This document shows positions 23,056-35,224 of a stretch of 64,000 nt of DNA, piece after piece (positions within the stretch are counted from its first letter, which is position 1; every line of letters starts with the position of its first letter). The notes under the pieces are model-generated. The model saw only the letters and a program-made list of their open reading frames with translations, had not been told where the DNA came from and made no database searches. Source of the stretch: Eulemur rufifrons. Its lineage: Eukaryota > Chordata > Mammalia > Primates > Lemuridae. Position numbers and translations under genes: made by a program. The DNA lies in NCBI RefSeq assembly GCF_041146395.1, contig NC_090984.1, forward strand, positions 84,951,114-85,015,113. Reading direction: 5' to 3'.

Positions 23056-23690
23056 ACATTTAGAAGCCATAGCAAGAGAAGAATGGATGACCAGTTTGGC
23101 AGAATTAATGTGCTGGCTTTTGGCTCTGGAGAATGTATAGCTGCCTTTGAATTTCAGCTACTGAAGACAAGGAGAGGCATCTCCTTGTGTGCGCCATTTT
23201 AGTTTGTCCACTGGGATGGTAGACCTTTAAGCACGCAACACAATAATGTCCACATGTGCTTTCAATTATAAGTCTTCTCCCTATTGTTTTGTTTTTCAGA
23301 TTTTTTAAAAAGAGTAATATGATTGGTTGTATTCTGCCCATTTAACCACTTTCCACATTTCACTTTTAAAATGAAATCATCTTTCTTGCATTTAACTAAT
23401 GGAAACTTATTCAATTTGCCAAGCAAGGTTCCACTGTCCCTGAGACAAATTTTCCGAAGGACTGGAAACTCTATGCAGCTTTTATACAAGAAACAGAATG
23501 GAAATATTCAAATTTATGTTACTCTGATACATATTTTCCAAGGTTCAATATTTAAGTAATATCTATTACATTGTATCCACAGACATTCATTTGGCTGTAA
23601 GACAAGCGATTACATTTGGAATTTCTTTTCATCTTGCTTTTAATTTCCTCAAGTATTATTGAGGTTTATCTTGTTTATAACTACTTAAAA
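23056..23690. other. Unique sequence
   Basis: No gene or repeat is recognised. Short AT-rich open frames overlap on both strands and carry no domain. Confidence 0.5.
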
Positions 23691-23694
23691 TGAT

Positions 23695-23945
23695 TATTAT
23701 CAGCAGCTAACATTAATGAGTGGTCGTCATTTGTCAACCATTGCTAAATGATTTACAGGTGTGATCTCATTTAAGCATCACTATTCTATAAGGAAAATAG
23801 TTACTGTTTTCTTTCTTTCACAGATACTTAAATTGAGGACAATGCAGGATTATATAATTTAGCCACGGTCCCTGGCTAGTAAGTGGCAGAACAGGTCTAG
23901 GTTTGGGTAGCTCCAAAGCCTGACTGCTTCCCCACTATGTTATCA
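23695..23945 (-). mobile_element. MIR SINE, near full length
   Basis: Reverse MIR with 'cagcagctaacattaatgag', 'gtgatctcatttaagcatca', 'ctattctataaggaaaatag', 'cacagatacttaaattgagg', 'ggctagtaagtggcagaac', 'ctgactgcttccccactat' and a 'gttatcaccctc' end. Confidence 0.8.
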
Positions 23946-24369
23946 CCCTCATTAAAACACACTTTCTAAAGAGCTTTCTATGCTTGGCACCATTAAATAT
24001 TGGCTCTGCCCCTAAAACATTCAGTCTAAAATAGTCAACCTATTGAGTACATTTACTGGGTTCTCAGGCATAACATCTGGGCAAGAATTGAAAAAGGTAT
24101 AAATTAAATATTAATATATAAATATTTACTCTGCACAGAAAAGAATTTATAAAGAGAAGGTCATGTTTATGTGGGAAAGAGTGTATAATCTACCTACCTT
24201 TCTTTTAAAATTGGGGTGGATCTGAGGGAGGAATGTTTCAGGAGCTCCTTAAAATCGAAATATAAGATCTTAGTAAAAATCAAGTTCAAAAGGTTTGTTG
24301 GGTATGGGATTTATTCTCGTAGAAGATTTTGTTGTGGGAGTTGAATAAATTAGCCAGGTGCACAAGTTT

Positions 24370-24555
24370 CGACACTGTCCAGTAGAACTTTCTGTGATGA
24401 TGGAAATGTCCTATAGCTGTGCTGTTCAGTGGGGTTGCCACATGTGGTCATTGAGCACTTAAGGTGTACTTAGTGCAGCTGAGGAACTGAATTTTTAATT
24501 TTAGTTAATTGAAATAGCCACGTGGGGCTCGTGGCCACAGTACTGAGCAACATGG
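24370..24555 (+). mobile_element. MER3-like hAT-Charlie MITE
   Basis: It begins 'cactgtccagtagaactttc' and continues 'tgtgatgatggaaatgtcc', 'tatagctgtgctgttcagtg', 'catgtggtcattgagcactt', 'tagtgcagctgaggaactg', 'aatttttaattttagttaat' and 'aaatagccacgtggggctcg'. Its two ends are partly complementary, as expected for this palindromic-type short DNA transposon. The name MER3 is from memory; the family recognition is firmer than the label. Confidence 0.78.
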
Positions 24556-24889
24556 GATGGTAGAAGAGAACAGGAATGGTGGCTGACAACCTCGGACCTG
24601 AACTTGCATGCAGACAGAATCCTTTATCAGGCCACTGTTTGGGTACTTCTTACAGAAATATAAGGAAGCTAAGGATTTCAGTGAGGAGATGGCCAGGACA
24701 GGTACAAGACTCTGAAGAGAGGGAGGAAGAAGAAAGGGCAAATTGAGACTTCTGTGGTGGGGAACATGGTAGGATTTGGCAGCTGACTGACTGTGGGTTG
24801 AAGTACAGTGGAGGTTGGCAGCCAGTTCAAGGCTTCCAGCCTGGCAATGGAGGAGCAGCTCCTTTCCGCAGTGTCTAATTTGTGTTGGC

Positions 24890-25025
24890 ATGGGGACATC
24901 TAGCTTGAGACATCCTGTAGACAGAATGTGTATCCTGAGGCTGTATCAGAGAAGGAGGTTGGTAGATGGATCAATTTACCATTTGCATAGAGGTGGTATT
25001 TAATTTACGTGCACAGATGACATTC
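24890..25025 (-). mobile_element. L2 fragment
   Basis: Words such as 'ggttggtagatggatc' and 'gcatagaggtggtatttaat' match the part of reversed L2 that corresponds to about 13440-13580 in the long copy. The next L2 piece at 25.05 kb corresponds to an earlier part of the reversed element, so these are two copies or a rearranged one. Confidence 0.5.
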
Positions 25026-25044
25026 AGAGTTGTGTGTTTAAAAA

Positions 25045-25665
25045 ATAGCAAGAGTTGGTGTGGCTGGAATGGAGTGAGCAAGGCAAAGTGTGGTGGGAAA
25101 TGAAATTGGAGAGGTAGCCCTGTAGGCTACGGGGCTACCCAGGAGCTGTACGGGTCACGTAAAGCTTTGGTCCGTGTTCTAAGTGTGATGGGAAGCCTTT
25201 GGAAGGTTTCAGAAGGAGAATGAAAAAGTTTCATTGAATATTGTAAAGATACACTCTGAATGCAGTGCAGAGAGCAGTGAAAGAGTAAGAACGCAGGCTG
25301 GGGGCTCATTTAGGTTGTTCCGTATGCCAGCTGAGAGATGGTGGCAGCTTGGACCAGGATAATAACGGTGGCTGTGAAGGTAAGTGGTCAGATTCTGGAG
25401 ATAGATTTTGAAGGCAGAGTCAACAGGATTTGTTGTTGGAAGAGATGTGTCATGTAAGAGAAAGAGGGGAGTCAAGGGTGATTCTAAAGTTTCATCCTAA
25501 GCAACTGAGTGGTATTGCTGATTGAGATGGGAACACGGAACGAGGACCAGGTTTACAACCAAAGTCAAGTGTTAGACATGTTAAGTTAGAGGTGCCTATT
25601 CCTAATGGGGCTGTCAAGGAGGCACTTGAACACGTGATCCTGGAGTTGTCTCATGATTTGGTGAA
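25045..25665 (-). mobile_element. L2 LINE fragment
   Basis: Reverse L2 with 'gttggtgtggctggaatgga', 'gtgatgggaagcctttggaa', 'gatggtggcagcttggacca', 'gtcaacaggatttgttgttg', 'aggggagtcaagggtgattc', 'agacatgttaagttagaggt'. The minus-strand frame at 25209-25475 keeps the L2 patch 'NPVDSAFKIYLQN'. It parallels 12860-13490 in the long copy. Confidence 0.8.
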
Positions 25666-25855
25666 TTGTGGCTTCTTAAGGCCTTGAGGGGAAGGAAAAG
25701 GCCAGAAGAGAAAGAAAGCTGAATGGCAAGAATATTCGAGAGTGGGACAGGGTTTGTAGGAAGTGGGAAGTCACAGGATCCTGTTTTGGAATGGGAGAGT
25801 TGACCCAGGGGAGGAGTACACCATTCTGGTTATGGTGCCGTTGAAACTGAAAAGG

Positions 25856-26215
25856 GGCCAGGCGCGGTGGCTCACCCCTGCAGTCCTAGCACTCTGGGAG
25901 GCCAAGGTGGGAGGGTCGCTTGAGCTTAGGAGTTCGAGACCAGCCTGAGGGTCGCTTGAGCTTAGGAGTTCGAGACCAGCCTGAGCAAGAATGAGACCGC
26001 CCCCCCCCCTCCCCGTTTCAACTAAAAATACTAAAAATTAACCGGCTGTGGTGGTACACGCCTGTAGTCCCAGCTACTGGGGAGGCTGAGGCAGGAAGAT
26101 CACTTGAGCCCAGGAGTTTGAGGTTGCTGTGAGATAGGCTGACACCACAGCACTCTAGCCCGGGTGACAGAGTGAGACTCTGTCTCAAAAAAAAAAAAAA
26201 ACAAAAAACCAAAAA
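25856..26215 (+). mobile_element. Strepsirrhine Alu with internal tandem duplication
   Basis: A full-length forward Alu with its poly(A) tail (26187-26200, then A-rich) and a 9-bp target duplication 'ctgaaaagg' (25847-25855 and 26216-26224). The right monomer reads 'gataggctgacaccacag', which is the strepsirrhine type. It differs from the other lemur-type copies by a 36-bp duplication in the left monomer and by a C-run ('cccccccccctcccc') where 'ccgtctc' is expected before the linker. Confidence 0.93.
25913..25984 (+). repeat. Exact 36-bp tandem duplication inside Alu
   Basis: The unit starting 'gggtcgcttgagcttaggag' occurs twice in succession (25913-25948, 25949-25984) without a difference. 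The identity suggests that it arose well after the Alu inserted, by replication slippage or unequal exchange. Confidence 0.95.
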
Positions 26216-26224
26216 CCTGAAAAG

Positions 26225-29200
26225 GTGTCTTTTGAAGGGACTGGTGTAGTGTGGTGGTAATCACCAGGGGAAAGCCCACACTAGGAGGCCTTGGTATAGT
26301 CTTCAAAGAAGGGAGAAGGGGAGAGAGAACTCGAGGGTTAGCGCGTGCTGACACAGCAGCTAGGCAGAAGTCAAGCTGCGGGATGACTCTGTCATGATGT
26401 ACGTCAGTTGGTGCCCACTCCTTGTGCATGAAGGTATTTTGGGGCCATTTAATCCAAATTGCATGCCTCAGGGTTGAATAACAGAGTGGGAAGTGTTGAC
26501 TTAAATTGTTTTTTCAAGCAAGCATAAATGCCAGAATTTAGAAGAATTGTATGCTGAAAAAAGATTCGTTTATTTTAGAAGGGGGAACTTTTTTCTACGT
26601 TTTCTCATTTGCCTGTGAGCATTTGTCACGCATAATCATCTTGGCTGCTTTTTTAGGTGTAGGATTTCTACTTACATGTCATATTTCATATTGTTCCAGT
26701 AAAATGGCCAGTGTTGGTAGATTTGACATTCATTCCTAGTCTATTTAGACATAGAGCCATTGGAATGTTTCCTTTAAAAAACCAAAATTTTCTATTATTG
26801 TTACTGACTTATAAGGTACCAATAGGTCAACATAAGGAGTTTTGGAGAACTCTAATTTAGGGGATGAATATTTCAGAGAGAATTCTCCTGTCTTTCCACT
26901 TACCTCCTCTTTTCTAGTTCACTGATCCTCCTCTGACAAAGTCAACAGAAGGGAAGTGAATAAAAGTGAATTAAATCAATCAGACTCACAACTTGTTAGT
27001 AACTCTGATAAAAGACCTGGGATAGAGGGTTTGCATATTGCTTATAGATAAATATTTTATATCATTTATTGACTCACCAGTCCCTCCTGTTCCTGAGCCT
27101 GTATGAGTAACCAATGGTTACTTAAATAGATAAAAGTAGAATTCCTTCTATGGGTCCTGTTTATAGAAGAGGATCCCATGTTGTGGGCTAGTGATTTTTT
27201 CCTTTCTTGCATTTGTTGGAATGGTCCCCTTGTTGAAGATCTCAGGGCATTAATCGGTAGTGGCTTCATTTGTCCCTCTTGTCTTCTCATTAGAGTAGCT
27301 CCCCCACCCCCCACCTCACCCTATCCCCGGCTGGACTACAGTCACACCTCGTGGGTTGGCAGTAGGGAAGAAGACTTCCTTCCCACACTCATGCTCAAGC
27401 AGCTGTTTCTCTTTCTCCAAAACACCAGTTTCCCCAGCCCCCAACTGGTTCTTCCCTGCTGAGAAGCCAAAATATGCCAAAGTCCCTGCTAGACCAAGTT
27501 CATCCTGTGACAGTGCAAATGGCCCCCATGCCTTCTCCTCCCACCCAGCTTCCCTCAGCATAAGCTTTTATCCTTTCTGTCAAGAGCTCATTTTGTCATC
27601 CTGCTTCCCTTTCCCTATAAATAATCTATTTTTCCCCCACCAGACTAGCAGAACAGAGGCGTGTTGCATGCTTGCGCGGAGCATTCCTGCGACGTTCTTT
27701 ACTTGCTTGACCTTTTAGTTATTTTCTTTCATCCCTATCAAGATGTCCAAACTGAGGTCTTGAAAGGTCAGAGTTAAAAAAATATACATTGACCGAATGC
27801 TTTTCCTCAGAAAACCGAGCAGCCTCGCTTTCTGGGTGCTCACAGAGGTTCCCCAGTCTGCAGTGACCCTTGCCACACGTTTCCTTCACCAGTTTCACTG
27901 CGGGGGTTAGAGGCCCTGCTGATAGGGAGGGACTATAAATAAGAACGCAGGAGTGTTAGGATGAGCTCAGATTGCCCTGAACTTCTGGGCCTTTCTCTCG
28001 GTTTAGAATTCCTCACGAGGCATTGTTGCGACTGACTTCACTTGACTCAGAATACCAGGGGTTTGGCACTCCTTAAGTCACAGAAGGGACATGTGGTTAT
28101 GGTGTCTCTCAACTTGCTGTGTATTGAAATGCCTTTTATTGTAACGCTCAAAGTAAAGAGGAAGTGGCGGGGGCACTAACTTAATGATAATATACAAACA
28201 CACTTAATTGCACTTAGGGAGCTCAGCATTACGTTAGTCAGTTCATAAAGTGAGTCAGTTCCCCACTTCTGTTTTGTTTGACAAGTTCCATTGTCGTTGA
28301 ACAGCTTTTCTTCACGGGAGGTAAGCTTATGCTTTCGAAGGATGAGTGAATGCCTTGCAACTAATGGTTCCTGTGTTGGAGTTTAAACCCATTAAAGAGT
28401 TAATTCTTTTCAAGAACTTACTAGTAAATATGCACCACCCACCAGAGATTTGGAAAATAACCTCTTCTGAAGGATTAATATTTATATATAGTCGTGTGGA
28501 TATTCTGAGATTTCCATGATATAAATATTGATGCAATTTCCTTTAATAAAGGAATAATATATATGATCCAAAGTAGTAATATATTCTTCGTGGATAATGT
28601 CTGACTAGTTTTTATTTGCCCCCGCAAAGGCATCCCAAGTTTGGAAAGGCCCCTGATGTTTCGTTACAAACAGACTCCTTGGTCATGGCTCTTACATAGA
28701 CTTCTGAGGAAAAGCCAACAGCAACCTTCTTGTACCTACTCGGGTAATCGTGTTCCCCATTCACCATCCAGAGCCTTATTCCTCATGTCTGATTCATCTG
28801 GTTCCTTTCTGCCTCTCCTTTTCAAGGGAGCATTTAGACGATGAATTACTCTCACGTGTTAGTTTCTCCACCAAATCACTCTGCACGTTGTAGAAAGAAA
28901 ACCAGAAATTTGCACTTCGACCCTTGATCATAATTCCTAGCCTGTGCTTAAACTTCTTAGGATCTGTATCCACCTCATGTAACCATCTGGAATTCTCCCG
29001 CAGTCCCTTGTTTCAATAGTCTGCACCGTGGCAGTTAGATCTGCCTTTGCATGTTTCCTGGCCATATAGTAAAAATGGTAAAAGAATTATATGGTCAGAT
29101 CCCTAACCTTTCCATTCCTTTGCTTTCTAAATGAATAACAGTGATCTACAAGTGAAAAAATGTAGCTAACCAGTGTCATTTGGGATCTTCTGAAGTAGTA

Positions 29201-29940
29201 CGGAAACTCCGCATTCTTCAGACCAACTTGTGGCCTGCCAGCACATTCCTCTCCGATGAGGTGGAGGAATACTGGTGGCTGGGCTCGGATTCGTAGGACT
29301 GGGGCGGGGAGCTGCTGTTTAAAAATACATTTAATTATATTCCTTCTCTGCAGTAACGTTGATACCATTTTTAGCCCATTACAAATACTGTGATTTTCAT
29401 TTAAATCACGTCCATTATCTTATTGACCTAGTTTTTATTTTGTAATCAAAATGTTCTATTTCTGCATAGCTTTACCCAGAGTCTTTTTTTTAAAGGTTAT
29501 GGACCCTTTGTGAAGTTTTTTTTCCCCCTTTCATATCTGCGTACAGATGGGCTGCGTTTGTGTTCACACGGTAGAGGATGGTACTATATTATTCTCTTTA
29601 AGAGTGGGTTTTCTCTGCTTAATCTCTGACTTGTCGCGGGGACACAGTTGGCAGGATACCTATGGGTCCTCACGTCTGGTAACTTTTTTGGTGGATGGAT
29701 GGTGGAAGAGTTTAGAAGTCCTGTTTCTATTCAGAATCAGAGGTAGAAGTCCTGAGCCTCTGTCTCTTTTTTCCCTCTCCCATCTTTGGTCTTTCTGCGT
29801 TCTGCTCATTCCCTCTGCCGAGCCCCCTCTCCCCGCCTCTCCTGCTGCGTGCAGTGAGCTTCCTACCGCCTTTGTTCCTTCATACCCTCTCTCATGTGCT
29901 CTTTGCGCGTAAGATCCTACTTATTTTAGGCCTTTGCTTT
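26225..29940. other. Largely unique sequence, possible conserved elements
   Basis: No transposon or gene is recognised over 3.7 kb. AT-rich parts at about 26520-26830 and 28100-28600 are free of repeats and dense in motif-like words, for example an AP-1 site 'tgagtcag' at 28251-28258 and 'ccattgt' at about 28290. They could be conserved non-coding elements. Frames near 27.2-27.7 kb and 29.5-29.9 kb (up to 121 codons) lie in pyrimidine-rich sequence and show no domain. Confidence 0.45.
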
Positions 29941-29942
29941 TT

Positions 29943-30000
29943 CTGCATTTCCTTCCTTCCTGTTTCCTTCCTTCCTTCTTCCCCTCCCTTCTCTTCCTTG
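29943..30000. repeat. (CCTT)n pyrimidine-rich repeat
   Basis: Interrupted 'ccttccttcc' units lie within a stretch of nearly pure pyrimidine on the plus strand. Confidence 0.8.
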
Positions 30001-30234
30001 CTCTAAGCAGTATAGGCCCAATACTTCGGTTCTCTGCTCTGGCTGGGTGCTCACTCTGCAGAGAACCCCACCAGAGATGTTCCTGGGGCTCCATTCCTTC
30101 TGCTCATCTTCCACCAATGTCTGGTCATTGAGACCCCTGAAGAACTTCCCACTTTTCCCTCCAGCCTTCCTCTGAAAATTATTTCTCACCATCCTTCTTA
30201 ATGCATGAAAGTAGCTTCTGGTTCTCTCCAGGCA

Positions 30235-30372
30235 ATATATAGTAATAGAATCAGATGATTTTAGGCTTTAGCATGATCTTATTTTGCAGGTGAGGATGCA
30301 AAAGACCCAAGAATGATTATCTCTAAGATTCTTAAGTGATTTAGTGGCAGAACCAAGTCAACTACCCCATCT
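30235..30372 (-). mobile_element. MIR SINE fragment
   Basis: The reverse MIR core is seen as 'atcttattttgcaggtgagg', 'atgcaaaagacccaagaat', 'aagtgatttagtggcagaac', 'caagtcaactacccc'. It is highly eroded. Confidence 0.5.
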
Positions 30373-30379
30373 CCCAACT

Positions 30380-31910
30380 CCTGTTTAGGGGTTTTCTTCT
30401 CACCACCCTCTGTCTTAACCAGGAAGTCTCACAGATGCTGCATCTGGTTCCTCTTAGGGTTCATTTCTTTTCAGCCACCATTAGCCCTCTCAAATACTGT
30501 TCTGTTCAGTTTTAAAGTATTTTTGAGTAACTGAGTCTTACGTGTGTCATTTTGTTGCCAAGAAGACACAAAAGATGAAGTACAGTGGTGAGAGTCTCTC
30601 CCTCCGGATTGTTGGGGATTTTCTCAGCAAGGATGTTTTGCTCCAGGTCGTTTCTGTTGATGTGTTCATTCCTAAGAACCAGTGCATGACTATGACATAT
30701 AATATTCAAGCTTGAGCTCCTTCCTGTCTAACTGGAGTCTCCCTTTTAATCAGGAAACCACATTTAAAGCTGTGTCCTGAACTCAGCCCAGCATGTCAGC
30801 TTGGCCAGGAAGGACAGGGAATTCCTACTGGTAGCAGCAGCCACTGGGGACTTAGGGAGTAACTAGAGGTCAGACTCGATCTTAGCAAAGAAGACAGCAA
30901 CAGCAAAGGGGACATTTCAGCTCACAGGGTTTGTCTTTTCAATTTCTAAGTTCCCTCCCTACATGAGGTCAGGCAAAACCCAGGATACCAGCCTCCTGGA
31001 CCACTGACCCCACACTTTGGGATTTTATGATCTAACAATTAAAAAATTGTTTTTAATTGAGGTGCCCAATGTAGTGTTAGCTTTTATCTTGAGAGGTAAG
31101 GATATTAAAAACAGCAATGTTAAAATTGTCATATAATTTTACAATTCTTTCATAAAAGACATTTTAACGTCAGAAATAGGAAGAATATAATATCAGAATG
31201 AAGGATAGTCCTCTATCCTGTACACATACAGCTTCAGGAAAAACTCATACTGCGTTATCCAGATTTTTCATATTTAGCCACAGGCCAGCAAACGTTTTGT
31301 CACAGAAGAAGTGTTGATCTGTGACACACTTGGGCACCACCAGCCTTCACTGCAAGGGAGCGTGCAGAAGGGGCAGGAGGAAGAGGACATAGTGGCAGTT
31401 CACCAGTTTCTGGCACGTACGTAGTCAGGGCTCAGTACGTGACGTTTATGTTTATTCTCTCAGATAGTCCACATAGCTTAGAAGTAAGTTAAGCCAGATG
31501 ACTATTTCAGGTTGGATTTCAAGGGACACTATTCTTCCTTGGCCTTTTTTTCATCAGAGACTAGGATCTGAGCTTCAACTTTGCAGATCTGAAGCTGGAT
31601 TTTATCAACTATCTTATGGATAACCTGGAAAGATTTGCGTTTCCCAAGCTCACAGGAGGCTAATCCATAAACAAAAATACCAGCTCATTATTTTGCAGAT
31701 AAAAGATATGTTTTTTCAGAGACCATATCAATAAATCAGTCTGCCCAAATTCCATGTCCTGCCCACAGCAGGGAGGTGGGGGGGGGGGATGCTGGGGTGG
31801 CAGTCATGGTGTCTGTGGGAATTGGTTGGCTGCGTTTATTCCAGCAAAGTTAAGAAAGAGACCATTCGCTGGCATTGTTCTCTCTCTTTCCTTTGGAGGT
31901 GTCTCATTGT
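30380..31910. other. Unique sequence
   Basis: No repeat family is recognised. It contains a run of 11 G (31778-31788) inside a G-rich segment and the ACGT cluster listed separately. No open frame of interest. Confidence 0.5.
31414..31446. promoter_or_regulatory. Cluster of four ACGT cores
   Basis: 'cacgtacgta' (31414-31423) and 'gtacgtgacgttt' (31436-31448) together hold four ACGT tetramers in about 31 bp, in sequence otherwise poor in CpG. The second block contains the CRE-like 'tgacgtt'. ACGT cores are bound by CREB/ATF and several bHLH or bHLH-PAS factors. This is motif evidence only. Confidence 0.35.
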
Positions 31911-31917
31911 TGAAAGG

Positions 31918-32160
31918 CAGTAAAACAGAGTGGTTAAGAATGTGGATTAGGGAGCCAGAATGCCTGGGTGCCTCTTACTAGTTTTGTGATATTGGGCAAT
32001 TTATTTGACCACTCTGTGCTTCAGTTTTGTCACCTGTAAAATGGGGGTAATAATAATATTTGCCTCATAGGTTTGTTTTGATGAGGAAAGGAATTAATAC
32101 ATGTAAAGTGCTTTAAACAGTGTTTGGCATATAATAAATGACCAATGAATATTTAATGTT
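31918..32160 (+). mobile_element. MIR SINE, near full length
   Basis: The best forward MIR here: 'acagagtggttaagaatgtg', 'agggagccagaatgcctggg', 'ttgtgatattgggcaattta', 'ttcagttttgtcacctgtaa', 'aatgggggtaataataata', 'acatgtaaagtgctttaaac', 'ggcatataataaatgacc'. Confidence 0.92.
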
Positions 32161-32164
32161 AGTG

Positions 32165-34035
32165 AGGAAGCTAGTTTTGTAACAGGCATGGAAAAATGAG
32201 TAAGAATCAGATAGGCAGAATTGGTTAGATTCTTACCCTTTAATTTTCTTTATTGTAGAATTCAGCTGTCCACTAACCTCTGGCTTCCTTTTGTTACTTT
32301 CATTGTTTCAATGGACTTTCAATTTATGTCACTCCGTCTAGATTGTTTTCCATTGGTTATATTTTCAGTTGACTATTCCCTACTGACATACGGAGAGCGG
32401 CTTTGATCTGAAGCTATCAAAGCTTTTCTCTGCAGGTCACACCTTTGGAGAGGCTTCTATTCATGGTGGACCCCTGTCCTAGGTCCCTACTTTTTTGACC
32501 TTTACCCCTTGAATGTAGACATTGACTTCTTTGGTGGTGGCAGGAGAAGCCCCATCGTGCTTGATGTACCAAGCACGAACCTATCTGCTGGATACTGACA
32601 TATGCTGAGATACTCACACAGGTGCTCTTTAAAATAATGAGCAGCAAGAATAATAGAAAAGCTGATTCTTCAACTAGCGTTTTATGTGTTTGCTCATATT
32701 TTGCCAAGCCCATAGGGCAAAGCAACAACTGACCTGATTTTTTTCCATTTCTCCATCCGCTGGAGAAACTTAACAACTGTTTTATAGTGGAAGCCAATGG
32801 CAAATCGACTGGTATTCAGGATGCCTTTTGTAGTAATGTGTGCATTCCATCTTATCTGTAGATGTGTCTAACACACGTAATATGATCATTTTTCAACTTC
32901 CTCACTAAACTTACAGTGATAAAGTACAGTTAATATTGGCCATTAAAATATCATATTATAAAATATCCTAGGTACTTTGGCCACTGAAGCAAATTAATCC
33001 ACCCACTACCTATCTGTGGTGTAATGAGAAATTTAAACTGATAATCAGCAAAACTTTTTTCTGTAAATAACACTGTCAATTCATACATTCAAAGACTTTC
33101 TTCTCACAGCTCTGTTGCCTTCCCATCCCTTCAAGGACAAGTGTCCTTCCACACTTCCCAGGGCAGCCAGAATTAACAATGTGATTGGGCTGTTTACTTC
33201 ATTTTCTTATTCATTGCCCAGTAGAGAAGTTGGAGAGATGCTAGGTTTCTGAGGAGAAGAGGAGTGGGTAGGCTGGAAGGCTACTTCTAGCTTTGTAGTC
33301 AAGGTTTTCTGCTGAGGAGTCTCGCAACCTGCTGTCAAGACTGTGTCGAGGGCTTTGCTAAGGCATGGACACCCGCTCCGTAGTGATGCGGTCCATGTAA
33401 AACAACCAGCAGGCTCCTTCCTAGGGGCCAGCTGTGCTGGTGGGACAGGTCAGCTGTGCCAAGTGAGTGGAAGTTTCAAGAACTTCATGTAGGGCTGCTC
33501 AAATCAGCCAATGGAGAGCCATCCACCTTTACACTCATCCCCTGGAGGTGAGAATGTCCTCTTTGGGTTCTACTTCTCATTCATTGGATCTGGATAGTCT
33601 AAAGATTTCTTGGTGGTGAGATCCCATCTATCCCAGGAGCGGAGGCTCTGCAGGTTTACCATACCTTTAACAGCAACAGAGCTGCTCGTCTTTGGATTCT
33701 AGGACCTTCAAGCCGAGGATAGCCTTTAACTGAAATCCACAAAGTAGATGTGAGAGGAGTTTAAAATGAGAATGAAACTATTTGGCTTTCCAAATAATTA
33801 TAAAAGTTAGTCTAGGGTGCCAGAGACCCCAGGCCTCCTCACCTGGGCTCAGCCACCCCTTGTGTGACAGATGTGGTGTTACATCCTCCTGCAGTGCCTC
33901 AGCCAGACCCAAGGTTTTCACCTTATCCTCTGAGCAAGTGACTCCCAAGTCCCACCTCTAGTTAGGCCCCCCACACCCTGAGCAGGGGGGCAGAGGAAGA
34001 GCAGTGGAATTGGGCCGGGCTAGTGCTTAGAACAG
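32165..34035. other. Unique sequence
   Basis: No transposon or gene recognised. A 128-codon minus-strand frame at 32417-32803 has no domain and no codon-level support. The sequence is AT-leaning up to 33.1 kb and more balanced after that. Confidence 0.5.
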
Positions 34036-34039
34036 GATG

Positions 34040-34115
34040 ACCTGGGCAAGTCACTTGGTTTCTCTGAGGCTCAGTCTGCACACCCATAAATTGGCGATGC
34101 CTGGCTCACGGGGCA
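34040..34115 (+). mobile_element. MIR core fragment
   Basis: Forward MIR core: 'cctgggcaagtcacttggtt', 'tctctgaggctcagtctgc', 'cacccataaattggcgatg'. The remainder of the element is not recognisable. Confidence 0.65.
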
Positions 34116-34579
34116 CTTGAGGGGCTTGACATCTTGAGGAAGGAATCGGGCAAGGAAGGAAATAGACAAAACTTGGGATCCAGGACTCCATCCTATCTCT
34201 GTCTGTGATACAGAAAAGGAGATGTTTACACTTGCAGTTTCACATTGCTGTGGCTATTCCTTGGTCTAACCACCTTTATATGGCCATTTTATAAAGCCAG
34301 ATCCATGCACAATTTTCTACCAGCAACTGTGAATGGCTCATATGAGACTTGATATCCTAGTCTTTCAGCCACAGAATTATTTGCCTATTAAAATCTCAAT
34401 TTCTGTGGGCAGACATCAAGAGCTGAGGTAAGCCAATTACACACTATTCAGAATTCTTTTTAGTTCCCTAAAGGGTTTTTCCCCCTGTGGAATTGATCGG
34501 CAAAGTCCTGTGTCTTGGGTGGTGTGAACACGTTAAGCAAGAGGCACAGCCAGCGTATAATTGAGTCAAAACGCTCAAG

Positions 34580-34650
34580 TTATAGAGCTCAGGCAAATCA
34601 CTTGTTTTTTCAGAGCCTGAGTTTCCTCATTTGTCAAGCAAAGTCATAAT
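34580..34650 (+). mobile_element. MIR core fragment
   Basis: 'caggcaaatcacttgttttt' followed by 'cagagcctgagtttcctcat' and 'ttgtcaagcaaagtcataat' is the forward MIR core with a degraded 3' side. Confidence 0.55.
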
Positions 34651-34659
34651 AATAACGGT

Positions 34660-35210
34660 AGCTTTAACATTTTTCAAAGTGCTTTATAAACAGAAAAATG
34701 TGATTCAAATCTTACCTTTTGGTCTACATGCATTTTTACATCTAGGGCAAGGATATAAACTTACTTACCTTGACAGATTAAAATAATATAGAATAAAAAT
34801 TCTTTCTCATATCTATATTTACATAATGTGGATTCTATAGACTTCTTTGATGCCTTTTTATTCCTGAAGTGTTCAAAGCCCTGCCCCTGGTGTGCCTGGC
34901 GTATTTATAAGTCTGTGATCGGTTAGGCAGGTGGTTAGAGCAGAGTCTAATTGGCAGATAAAAGCAGGCCACTGCAGTAGATCCTGGAGGAATCCAGCCC
35001 AGAGTTTCCTCATCTGTGGAGTTAGCTCACATCCTAGTCAGTGCCAGCACTTGGATCTTGGTTCTATGCACTGACCTCAATCTTTATTGAACCTCTTCGT
35101 GCGGGTCACGGATGCGTGTACGTGCATGTTGGCTCCATAACTATTCAATGGGCACAGACCGCACCCAAAAAGATTCAGCCAGCTATTGTCAGATGTCTGT
35201 TCCTGGTTAT
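34660..35210. other. Unique sequence
   Basis: About 550 bp without a recognised repeat or exon; AT-rich at first, then balanced. Confidence 0.5.
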
Positions 35211-35224
35211 AAAAAGTTGGGGCA

